Origin: Ifrita kowaldi
Lineage: Eukaryota > Chordata > Aves > Passeriformes > Cinclosomatidae
Reading direction: 5' to 3'
Assembly (NCBI GenBank): GCA_013398055.1
Contig: VZRS01012043.1
Coordinates: forward strand, 298,052-362,051
DNA: 64,000 bases
The position numbers and the translations under genes are program-made. Under the pieces are notes generated by a model that was given only the letters and a program-made list of their open reading frames with translations, did no database searches and was not told the origin of the DNA. Positions 49,481 to 61,100 of the stretch are shown here, piece by piece. Each line of letters opens with the position of its first letter. Positions within the stretch are counted from its first letter, which is position 1.

Positions 49481-50540
49481 TTGTCTCCTTTCTCAAAAGG
49501 AAAATCTTTTGTTGAGTCCCTCCCTTTTACTTCTCTTTTAAAGTAACTATAGGCAATGCTAAATGCAGGATGAGACAGAAAATCTTCATATAGAAAGGGC
49601 AGAAAATAAGAAAAGAAAGAATATTTTAAGCTCAATGGTATATTTTTAAACTTTTTTTCTCTTCCCTTTTCTTTTGACCAGTCTTAGGCTGGTGCTTTGA
49701 TCTATATTTCAGTCACCAAGGTCCCTTATCCGAGAAAACACAAGAAAAGGACAGTGAAAGATACAGACAGAATGACAAATAGATGCACCTTGAGTCACTA
49801 CAGAGTGGCTTTTCTGCTCTTCAGAATTAAGTCTATCTGGAAACCGTATCTGCAATGGGAATGGACCAGAGCTTTGCCCTGAGGGCTTAAACCAAATCCC
49901 GCTGATTGCAAAAAGCGCTTTTTGATCCATAGACTGATCAGTCTAAGATTCCAGAGGATAAAACAATAACATACAATGTTCTGGCATTCCTTGGATGCTG
50001 CTTTTTGTGTTCCCCTGCCTTCCTGCACTGAGGGCAGCTCCTCTGTCCTTCCATATGCCTGTTTTCATGTGTGTGTACACCTCTCTGCCTTCTAGGAATA
50101 ACTTTTACATGCACAGTGTAAGGCATACAGATCAAAACCAGCCCAGTAGTCTGTCTCTGACAGACCAGGGACAGATGCCAGAGGTAAAAGAAAGCCCAGA
50201 AAGCCCTTCACTGCTCATGTTTTACAAAGCAGAAACAGAGGTGTTAGGTCTCTTAGGTCACCCTCAGTATGCTCTCCTTTCAGACATATGAAGCAACTTT
50301 GCCACAGTGGTAATTTTTAGCATCAGTAGCTTTCACATATGTGTGAGGAATTACTCCAGTTTGCTTGCTTTGCATTGAGTGTGTGGCAGAATATTCTCAT
50401 GACTTTAAGCTCATGTATTAGAAGCTGATCCCTCTTCATGTCCTCCTTGTCGCCCCTGCTCTGCACCACCTCTTCCCCAGGAGTCCTGGTCTGCCTCATG
50501 GTTTCTTGCACAGAGGGCACCTACACCTTTGATCAGCTGT
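49481..50540. other. non-coding, nothing recognised
   Basis: Short overlapping open frames on both strands (49697-50291) have no recognisable domain. No repeat was identified before the old CR1 that starts near 50541. Confidence 0.55.
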
Positions 50541-51065
50541 CATGCCCTTTTCTGTGCCTTTCCCACCTCTGGATGAAACAGAAAGAGCAGAAATGCACAA
50601 AGCATTGAAGGTGCAAGCAGATCATAGATTTATACACTGGCATAATAACATTACCTATTTGTTCTCTATTCATTTCCTGGTATTTCCTAAGGTTTGATTT
50701 GCTTTTTGACTTCTACTGAATACTGAGTTGATGTTTTTATACAACTAGCTATGATATTCCCAATATCTCTCTCGAATGATAATAGTCAGCCCAGAGCCCT
50801 CAATTTTGTAACTAAAGCTTTATTGCTTTTACCTGTGTAAATTATTTTTCATTTATCGGTATTGAATTTCATTTTCCATTTTATCTCTCAATCACTTAGC
50901 CTTGTACAGTCTTTTTGCAAATCTTTGCAGTCAACTCTCAGTTTTACTAAGCCAAGCAAGTTCATGCCACCAGCAAAGTCTGTGTCCTCATTCTCTTCAC
51001 CTTAGAGACTTGTGCACTTTCCTGGTGTTTTCAAGCAGCTTATTCAGGGCCATAGTACCAAGCTA
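50541..51065 (-). mobile_element. ancient CR1 LINE, antisense, part 1
   Basis: A long diverged match to the old amniote CR1 type seen in turtles and crocodilians, read in reverse. In order: CCTTTTCTGTGCCTTTCCCA, AGATCATAGATTTATACACT, GGTTTGATTTGCTTTTTGAC, CAATATCTCTCTCGAATGAT, ATTTATCGGTATTGAATTTC, CATTTTATCTCTCAATCACT, GCAAATCTTTGCAGTCAAC and CCACCAGCAAAGTCTGTG. The element's strand is minus. No open frame is left. It is far more diverged than the avian CR1 copies in this window. Confidence 0.75.
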
Positions 51066-52189
51066 AGTGAGACAAACTAGTCTTCCTCAGCCTTGCTACT
51101 AGAATTATTTGTACTTTATGCTTCCAAAATTTTGCATAGCTGGCTATGGGTCATCATCCTCCCATGTATTTTTATCTACTTTTTCATTTCTTTTTCTCAT
51201 ATTTGTCGTCCTTATAGGGAAACTGCATTATTCATCTCTTTGAACATGCATAGCATTTTGAGATGGAGTCTGGAATAGATCTGTTTCATACAGAAAACAA
51301 AGCTTTCTCCAGAACGATGTTCAGCTTGAGGGCAGCTAGAAAACTTGTGTAATGTCAAGCTAAGAAACGAGAAATGGTATTGTGTGTTTAGCTGTCATGT
51401 TGGATAATGGTGATTAAAGCACATTGATTTTTGTAGCCAGTAATACACACTGAGTTTTATGATCAGCAGCACATCAACCCTGCTAAGACCTAATGGTCTT
51501 ACACACTTCCACCTGAGTCAAGAGTAGGTGACTTCAGAGGAAAGTACAGAATGCAGCTCTTGCTCTTGCTTCGGGAGCCGTAATAAAAATACCTTAACTT
51601 CCTTCACAGAAGATTTAATTTGGTCACAGTCATTCTCAAGTACAATTTATTTGGAAATTTGATCTTGTTCATTTTTCTTGGTTTATTTTTTTTTTCTCTG
51701 CAGATATTCCTCTAACCTAGAGGCTCAAAGAAAGGACATAAAATGCTGTCTAGTGAACACATATACCACCCTCCCAAAGGAAATCTGGACAGACAGTTCA
51801 GTGGTACCATTGATACGGTGACTTGGTGACTAGCACATCACTGCCCTTACAAGTTCATGGAGATGAACAGTCCATCATAGTTATCTCAGCCATTAACTAA
51901 ATCCACCTCATTTGCATGTCGCACTCATGGTTAATTTACTGAGCTTTTTCCCTTTCAGACTGTCTATAAATATGCCATCATGACCTCTAAACCTCATTTA
52001 AACTTCCTGAAGCACAGTAACAACAAACTTCCCACCACAGTCAGCAGCAGATTTCAATGGAGCTGCTCATGAGTATGGACTCTGTGGTTTGGCACAGACA
52101 AAAACCACTGGGGTGTAGGCTACTGCACCTCTAACCTCTTTTACGGTAAGAATACAATCTTATTCCTTCTCCTTTTTCCCTCTCTCCTA
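51066..52189. other. insertion or diverged interior between CR1 parts
   Basis: About 1.1 kb that separates two parts of the same old CR1. It does not itself follow the CR1 order. It contains an older repeat trace at 52045-52100. It may be a later insertion or CR1 sequence decayed beyond recognition. Confidence 0.45.
52045..52100. repeat. ancient amniote interspersed repeat fragment
   Basis: CAGATTTCAATGGAGCTGCT and then CATGAGTATGGACTCTGTGG follow the order of an old amniote repeat (GACTTCAATGG..CTACTCA, CATGAGTAAA). It is short and diverged. Confidence 0.42.
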
Positions 52190-52560
52190 GTGAGGTCTTA
52201 ATCCATGTGAAGTTTTAACTCTCACTCCATGGTTACCAAGTTTCCCTAACAGTCTCTTGTAAGGGTCTTTACCAAAGGTCTTTTGAAAGCCTGAATAAAT
52301 TTTATCCACCATTTCTCCCTCATTCACTATATTGTTAACTCTGAATAAGTGTTGGCAGCTTAGAGAGCTATTATTTGGCCTTGAGAAGCCTGAGGCTTTA
52401 GTCCTGGCAGGTTGTATACATTAAATTAATATATAACTTTATCTTTTTTAATTGTCTTGACTATTTTTCCTGCTGCTGAGGTACGTCTTGTATATCTATA
52501 AAAGACAATTGCCTCTGGCACTTTATGAAAGATTAAGGCAGTCTTGGCTACAACCCAACT
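52190..52560 (-). mobile_element. ancient CR1 LINE, antisense, part 2
   Basis: It continues the old CR1 toward its 5' side. TCTTAATCCATGTGAAGTTT, TAAGGGTCTTTACCAAAGGT, CTTTTGAAAGCCTGAATAAA and TTTTATCCACCATTTCTCCC match the CR1 order (TTTTAATCCATGAGA, GAGGGACCTTGTCAAAGGC, TTTCTGAAAATCTAAGTA, ATATCCACTGG). It has the same orientation as part 1 and consistent order, so both parts probably come from one insertion. Confidence 0.65.
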
Positions 52561-53108
52561 GGCTGTGGTAGCAGGGTTTTATTTCAGATTTTTAACAATA
52601 AACTGTGTATCTTTAAACAGCAATTCAGCTGCTTCATTATTTAGTCCCTCATAGCTCCTAGACAGCTAAGGCACAGCAGTGATGATTAATTACTATGTAA
52701 TGTGTTGTGTTATTCCACTACCTTTTTCCTATTTTTGTTTTGTGTTCACAGAGAACATCTCACCCTTGCTTCATGTTGATAACAGCACCTATTTAAGTTA
52801 TTTTTGTAAACAAGAGTTTAAGCTCAGTAGCATAAGTCAATGTATTTTTTGCTTATCACTTCTTGACATTGTGGAGAAGAATGTGTGTGACTGACACCAT
52901 GTGAAAAGCAGAGGTAAGCAGAGGGAAAAAATTAAACAAAATAAATACTTCATGTTGCTGGTGACGGCAAATCATTCTCTTTGAGACTGAGCTAAATAGT
53001 GCCCTGGTAAGTGAGCATAAATTGGATCTACTTTGAGTCAGATATATATTTGAAGAAAATTGGTGTAATTTCCCTTATACAAATGAAAAAGTCATTTATA
53101 CTACTTGC
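52561..53108. other. non-coding, nothing recognised
   Basis: AT-rich unique sequence with no exon or repeat recognised. The 71-codon frame at 52679-52894 has no domain. Confidence 0.55.
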
Positions 53109-53182
53109 AGCTCTGTCTCATTTATTTCAATGAAGTTATTCTGCATTTATGTGGGTGTAACCCAGAACAGCATTTAGTTCAC
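53109..53182. repeat. ancient amniote interspersed repeat fragment
   Basis: AGCTCTGTCTCATTTATTTC, AATGAAGTTATTCTGCATTT and ATGTGGGTGTAACCCAGAAC follow the order of an old amniote repeat (CCATTGACTTCAATGGAGTTACTCCTGATTT, ACACCGGTGTAACTGAGA). The order is kept with moderate divergence. Confidence 0.5.
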
Positions 53183-55104
53183 TGTTAAGGTAGTAACGTC
53201 TCTGCTCCTAATCCTGTGATGGTTGGTAGCAAAAATAGTCTGCGGGATACTGGCATGAATGGAACAAGAAAAGGGAGGAGAGGAGAGGAGAGGAGAGGAA
53301 GCTCTTCAAGTGCAGAGAAAATGGTTTTTGTTATTTATTGAAGCAATAGGCAGAATCTTACTTGAACCTCTCATTCCCGTTGTGCCGAGCACAACAGCAA
53401 CTCAACCGGGTGGAGGCTGTTGAGGCAATAACTTGTTTAGCTCTTTTGCAGTCCCCTCCCTCCTGCCCCCACAGCTAAACTGTGTTCTGAACAGCCAGAC
53501 AGCCAGCTGGGGCTCCTGGGCTGGTCTGGCTGGAAAGCAGCATACTCCAGCCTAATTCCTTGTACCAGCTTCAGTGTTTCTACCGTTTCTTTGTGCCAAA
53601 CACAGCAGAATGCAGCACAAAGATAAAGGGAGAGACAATGCCCTGCTCAAAGAGCTTCCAGCAGAAACAGGCACCTTCCAAAGAGGGAAATGGAGAGGCA
53701 GTCTGCTTGAGCTCTCACTAGAATAGAAAACTAGAAATAGAAAGTGAACTAGCAGTTCTTGAGACCCATATGACTTTACAATGCACTTTTTTTGGACAAA
53801 ATGTATCAGGTAGTAATACCTTTCTTAGCTGGGTGCTGGAATTTTTGAGTACTGCTGCCCCAGGATTAATTGCAGTCTTTGGAAATGCTTTGTGTTATCT
53901 CTCTGTTACAACTGATGATGATTTGTTTCTGCTTTGCAAGTTTGAGTTGGTTTATTGGAAATTTTATGAGGGTAAAAGAGGTTTATGGGGGTAAAGAGGA
54001 AGAATTATCACTGTGTGTTAAAGGAAGAGTTATTACCACTACTCATAATAGCAGTGGGAAGGATTATCACTGACAAAAGCTCAAGAAGATTACTTGGAAT
54101 TCAGCAATGTACAGTAAACAATCTTTATCTCTTGCAGAATGTCAGTGCATATTTTACAATATAGTTGGTGTTGGTGATCCATGAAAACAAATCTGCTGCA
54201 ATTTAAGTTTAATCATTCTTAATCTTAGAATTAAATTAATATTCAGTTGCCACAAAACCAGCGGGAAAAAAAAAAGCTGCTTAAGAAAGGAACAGGGAAA
54301 AGCACTGTAATTTCTTTCAGTTTAATTCCAATTTAAAAATCTTTGTATCAGCATCCCCTTGGCAAGTTTTCAGTAGATTCATAAGACTCAGCAGAGCAGT
54401 ATGAGCATGCAGATAACAGACATGAGATCACGAAGCAAACTAGTTTCAAAAGCTTCTGGTTTACAATAAATACTTTTTTAAAAGTACAGAATATATTCCT
54501 GACTTTTGTATGTCACTGTCATAAATATCAACTGATTAAATGTTGTTCTTATTTAACAAAAGTACAGATCCTTCAAACACATTCACAGGCATACACACAA
54601 GCTCGTCCTGTAGACAGAGATTAAACTCAGCACAGCCAGGATTAAAAAAATGGTAATGAAGATAGTATAAATGAAATTTATGTGAGGATTTCTTCTGGTA
54701 AGAAAAAATAAAGTAACCAGAATAAGGTTGCATGTGACAAAAACATTTCATATTCTGCTGGAAATGACTTGGATAATGTGAACATAGGCAGCATATAATA
54801 TAGTGAAAAGATGTAAAAGACTTTGTAAAGAAAACGAACCTTCCTAGAATGTGACGGAATTACGTGAACTAATATCAGTTTTGCCCTCGGAAATTTATAT
54901 TCACATTTATAGTTATAAATATAAAATCAGATTTATAAATCAAAAATACCCTGAGAGGAATTCTGTACCAACACTTGTCTTGCTATTCACTTATCAATGG
55001 GAGGTTTCAAATCAGCCTCTGTCAGAACTTAGGAATGTGAGTGATTCCCTGTTCTCTTTCATACCTTTTGTAGCTTTGTTCAGTAACTGTATGGAGTCAT
55101 AGCA
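53183..55104. other. non-coding, includes a GC-richer block
   Basis: 53380-53640 is GC-richer than its surroundings but has few CpGs and no exon structure. A pentanucleotide microsatellite is listed separately. No gene is supported. Confidence 0.5.
53271..53299. repeat. (AGAGG)n microsatellite
   Basis: About five perfect or near-perfect AGAGG units follow an AGGG start. It is a purine-only pentanucleotide repeat, likely length-variable. Confidence 0.9.
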
Positions 55105-55123
55105 TATGTATATATACTATAAC

Positions 55124-55152
<29 letters not shown>
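55105..55152. repeat. (TA)n microsatellite
   Basis: Interrupted TATA runs are followed by a pure (TA)n tract of about 28 bp at 55125-55150. Length polymorphism is likely. Confidence 0.92.
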
Positions 55153-55154
<2 letters not shown>

Positions 55155-58100
55155 TATACATACAACAACACACAAGATTCTCAAATCTCTGATCAAGGAG
55201 CCTCCTTTTGGAAAGAATTCTTGGTTATTAGAGAAAAAAAAACTCCCCAAGACAAAATGACATGCTAGTTATACATTCCTCCTCGTTTTCAAGACACTTG
55301 TACTATGAGTTTGTTTTGAAGTCACTCTTTTGCAATACAGTTATGTTAATGGCAATTAGGGCTGGAATTACAGAGATGGAAAACTGTGAAAAATAAAAAT
55401 TCGAGATGCTCTGGATCATTAAAAAGGATAATTAGCATTGTTTTGCAAAAATTATGGAAAGCTCATGCAAATTACATCTTATTTTAAATAAACTTGATAT
55501 GCATGTATACATACTAATTTTGAAAGATGAGTTTCTAATTTTTAGGAAATAAATAAGTTGGAAAATTAACGCTCTCATATTGATGTATTTATTATGTTTA
55601 GGCATTTACTATGTTTAGGAAACTTAGATTCTCCTGTTCAAGGTACAAATCAATCATGGACAAAGCCACCTTTCCGAAATGCACCCAGCATGTATCTCAG
55701 GTCTTACCTGGAGGATTATCTCAGGGACATGCAGTGCAGGCAAATTAATCACAGTGCTTGTTCAACCTTCAAAGTCAGCCGAGTTAACAAAACAAGTTAA
55801 TAATCATTAAAAAAAACCCAAAAATTGTATTAGGGCAATTCTAGTAAACAGGAGGAGTGACTGACCTACTCTTCGAAGCAGAAAGATCTAATTTTCCCTC
55901 ACACATTCACCTACAACTGAAAACCCTAGTTATTTAAGATGAGAAGGGAATACGCCATACCAGTGGAAGGTAGTTCACACTAACAGCATGGCAGCCGTAC
56001 AGATGTTCCAGTGGATCCCTAAGAAAATGTTTTTCTTAAAAGACATCTATATCAATACGTACTGACAGTCCCTGACACAAGTTGCTGTGCATACTTTTCA
56101 GTGGCAGTACACTGGTGTATTCTGCTTTCATTTACAGGTGGCCCAGCATTACTCTCCTGAACCGTAGAAATCTTGCTTTATATAGAATTAACACTTCAGG
56201 TGATAAAACACCTATTTATTTTCTCCTTTTGGTACATGATTCAGGATGAGCAAAGCTGTTCCACCTTTCACATAGTATATTTCCAGCTTTCAAAGCAACC
56301 CTTTGGAAAAAGTGCATTTTCTGATGGGGTTTGTTGTGTGGCCTCAGCAGGCAGCCGTGGAAGGTGAACCCTCAGTGAGGCACAGCAGGAAGCACAGAGG
56401 GAATGAGATCACTCACAGCCTAAGGTAGTGCCTGATACAGACCATGTTAGCAAGCATGTTTCTCCTTTCTGCTGGGAACTTTATTGAAACATTTTGGTTT
56501 TAACAGTACATAATTTCCCAACACGGTTCCATCTCTTTGAAATTCACCAGTGGCATCTTGACTGCAAGGAGTCCATCCTCCAAGCCTCCACTCAGGTGAC
56601 GGCTGCAGCCAACTTCCATCATATTGTTCTTTAAATCTTGTCTTACCATGTAACCTCTTTACTTTGACCTTCAAGCCAACCAGGGTCATGTGTCCTGACT
56701 GAACCATGTGACAAACTTGAATTTACTTAGTCTGGGCTTTTCAAGGTAATGGGATGAACTCCTGTGTCAAGCAGGGTCTCCGGCAGCCTCAGGCTGCGGG
56801 CACTGCTAAGTCTGCTAAGTGGTGTGAAGATATAATTGTGATAATAATAGCACTGCTGAATCTCTATTGAACTGAGGTGTTCTGCTATACTTTTGACCCC
56901 TGCACATTTATACACCTTGTCCTGACTCCTGAAATGTTTTCAAAAGGGCTGTTTGTTGCTGCAGTGTCCTTGATATGCACTTCTGGAGGCTGAGCCAGTG
57001 GGTGCTGCAGTGCTTGACAATCTTTAAATGCTTCAATGCTCTTGAATACCTGATATATTTTGTAGCCTTCCTTCTTTCTGAAGCAGCTTTGAAAACGGTA
57101 AGACATACCCAACAGCAGTTCTCAGGCACTTAATGGCCACTGCTTCACATCAAGTTGGCAGCATCTGTTTGCCAAATGACAAACACAGCCTGGGTCAGGT
57201 AAGCCCTGGGTCTCCATGTAACAAATCTGGAGGTGAGCAGGGTTGTTTTTTTCTCTCTCTCATAAAGCTGCCATTGTCACTGCTATGGAAAGCAACGATG
57301 TTATTCCAGGGTACAGCTTTGTCTTGTCAAGAATGGCAAAGGTGTTTTCACTTATTGTATGTCAAGATGCCTGAGATCCACTTACTGCTTGGCCTACATC
57401 TTTTCAAAGAGCCTTCCTAGAATAAAAAATTCTCTCTTATCTCTTTGATCGCTACTTTGATCACTTCTTTCATCTCTTAAACAAAGTGACCCCTGCTTTC
57501 TGATGTTCATCTGGACTAACGAAGCATGTTTAACTATTGTCATTGTTTTTACACGTCTCATGATCTCTAACTGCACAGTCACAGAATATTTCTTCATCAC
57601 CTTGACTTCTATAAATATCTATGCTCTTTATAGATACCTTTAACTTTTGCTGTAGTATCTAAGATTAAGAGGTTCATGGTGTAGGTAGTGATCAGTAGGT
57701 AGAGATGAAACACTATTTTGGAGCACTGTGAGGTGCTCTCATTTTATTCACGTGTTTGTTGCCCATGAACTCTGTATTATGTGTTTATCATGAGAGATTC
57801 AGCATTGGTTGGTCAGGGCAAAGAGGGAATTACAGGCAATATGAATAACAGACAAATGTAAACTAAACTGTGCTTTCCACTGTATACCAAGTAATCATTA
57901 TTATTTTCTCTCTCCTTTTTATTGCTTTTAAAGTAGGAGCTGTGACTTTATACCATTATTTAGAATGTTCCTGTTTGCGAAGGCAGTGGGACCAGAGACT
58001 CATTCTGCTGGATTCTGTGAGCACACAGAGTTTGTTTTCCGATGTAAATGTTTATGTAATCTTTGGTGGTAGAAGAGGATGCACCAGTGACAGCTACAAT

Positions 58101-61100
58101 ATACAACACAAACACAGGCAAAAATGCAAAAGTTATATTGTTCATATCATATAGAATCAAGCTACATCATACGAAATGCAGTCTTCTTCATGACTGAGAT
58201 GATGATTCATTAACATTGCCTTGATGATCCTATGCTGATGCATATAGAGTAAGCACTTATCTGTCTCCAGTGACAATATACAGAAGCATTAGAAAAATCA
58301 CAGTCTCAGCTTACTGTCTTTGAAACATTAAATTCAACAGTTGCCACCATTAACCTCATTAATTCCAAAACATTACTTAAAGCATGCATGTTAAACAAAT
58401 TCACACAGTTTACACAGTTAACTTTGTTGGAATAATCTAAAAATATGGACACAGTCAATTATTTCAGCTCAGTTAATCAGAAATAGCTCTTTAAAGTCAG
58501 TAGCTTATATTTTGTAGAAACTTGATTCCTATATGTATTTTCATAACTTCACTTTCCATATTTGCACTTTTGTTTTTTAACAGAACCATTCAATAGCTTT
58601 TCTGCTTAGAACATGAATTTTGTTTTTACTAAGCAATTTTACATATTCAAAATTCACTAAAGAACATGTTCGAAGGATAGTGCTATAAATGAAAAACTAG
58701 TTGAATTTGCAGGAAAAAATATTTGCCATTTGAAAATATAATGTTATTGAAACCAAGGAATTATCATTAAGGTTACCTTAAATATGAAATTACAGTTCTG
58801 AAAGTGTAAAATAATTCTCCTTTATATATTAACTATATCACATATCCTTTTTTTTGTCAACATTCAATTTCATTAAAATGAGAACAAAATAACACTTTTA
58901 AAATGACATCTTGAAATTACAGTTTTCCCTTTTCTTTTTTTAAAAACTTGAAAATGTTAAAGAAAAAAAAGTTGTGTGACTTCTGATGCAGAGATTTTGG
59001 GATTCTTTTTTTTTTCATTATAGACTCAGATTTAGACTAAAAAAGAATTTAAAAGTTTTATCATGCTCCAAGTGATAAAGCAGCAATGTCACTAAGTGAT
59101 CATGTACGAAATTCCTCTATGAAGCAGTTGTGTAATTGTAAAGCAAAGAGGTTCCCAATCGGTGCCTCTTTAATGAGTTAAGCCAACATTAAAAGGAAGG
59201 CACAGCCCTCAGTGGAAGTAAATAAACCTTGGTGGAAGATTGCAATGCAGCCAAAGGCAACTCTACGGATTCAAGGGTGTTGCAGTGAGGTTGTGGGGCT
59301 GCAGCTCTACTAGTCTGTGATGGTTTATGGGAATGAGATGCTATGGGATCAGGAGGGATCTGGGGCAGGAATAGCATCTGTGGGTAGAGTGAAACGGGCA
59401 GAAAAAACCAGAAACTGCAGCACCCAAATCTGTTTTAGTGAAGACTGAGGATTATTGCTCACTGAAGAGTAAACCAATTTACAGTAAAGGTCATATCTAC
59501 TGCATTGGGATATACATTTTTAATGAAAATAGCAGGGACTTTGGATGCTCATGAATGAATAACTGTGCATGAAGACCATCAGTACTGCTGTAACAAACAG
59601 ATAATGCCCATAGTTCACCTTTCAAAGCTATTAATCTTCTAATTGGTGTTGTCTGATATCAATTTCCTATACTGTTCCTAACTATGAAATCACCCACGTA
59701 TTGTCTTAAAAACTACATGGTCAAAAGAGATTTTCATGCCAGTGCACCTTTAATTTAGGAAGAATGTTTTTTCTCTGTCAGTAATCCTTTTAGTCACAGA
59801 TGTTTAGCTTGGTGAAATGAAATAGTTCCCAGTATGCTGAAGGTCTGTCTATGATTAAATGTAATCACTTTTTAATTAACTGGAATTTTCAATATCTTGC
59901 AAGTACTCTTTATGAAGTTTTATTCAAATGAGGACATGGTTTACTTTAGTTTTTAAAGTTTGGAGCTCAGAGAAAAGGCAACCGAAGAGACAGTACAGAT
60001 AAAATGAAGCTTACCACAAAAAGAATGATGCACAAAATCTGCTTAAAGGCTGTGCAGGTTGTATGCCCAGAAACGGGCCTTGAGCAAGACTTTAACTGTG
60101 TATTAGTCTGATATAAACAGCTGTACAGCTGTTCATATGTATCATTATCTTAACCCCAATGTTGTTATTAATTTGTTATTAATTATTATGATTAAAGCTG
60201 TGAATGAGTGTATGTGTAGAGCACTTTCAGCCTGCTCGAGCACAGAGAACTCCACGCGAGACATCTCCCCAGGTGGACTGGCAGTCCTCTCCCAGAAAGC
60301 ACCACAGGTGCTGTGCTTCAGCAATGCACTACAGAAGTCTCCAGAGCATCATGGGCCAGGGAAAAACTTTCAAGGCCTCATGAAGCACAGAACTGCCTTA
60401 TTACAAATTTACCTTCCTGGATCAACGGGCAGACAAATAGAAGATCATTATAAACCAGAGCAGAAAACCTACTATTATTTCTTTTGAAAAGATCAAAGCT
60501 AAACGTTTTCCATCCAAAAATACATAAAAATTTCTTTTAATAATAACCAAGGATTTTATTCTACCAAACTGAAAAATCTCTATTATATAAAGGACAAACC
60601 TTTCATTTCAGTAATATGTACTATTGAGTATTGCTTTAATATCATATAAATGTTATAAATACTATATAAAAAGCAATGTTATATTCATTTTATCTCATTA
60701 AAAAAGAGATATTTCAAATATCTTTTAGAAAATGAAATAAAACTTTTAACACTTTGTTTTGGAATTTTTTGACACAAAACGTAATTAAAATCAACAGTGA
60801 TCTATTAAATATTTTGTTTTCAATTGAATTATCCTCTGAATAATCATCTCTATGTAGCTCTCCTCTTTCAAACAAATACTGTGTTGAACATGCATGAAAT
60901 TAATTTAAATATATTCCTAAATTTTTTGCTCTAGTGGTTATTAATGCTGTTCTTCTGGTGTCTGAGTGGGCATTTAAAATGCCACCCACCCACCATTCCC
61001 TCTGAAGAGAATTCTCAATCTATTGTACAATCAAATGCAGCAGGAAAGTCTCAGTCTAATTCTTGATGCAGATAAGATGAGACAGATGTATTTCAAGGCT

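Noticed and set aside
53380..53640. Possible CpG island or promoter
   Set aside because: It is GC-richer than the background but CpG dinucleotides are few and no transcript start features are seen.
60137..60487. 116-codon + frame
   Set aside because: No recognisable domain, a low-complexity N-terminal part and no neighbouring exon-like signals.
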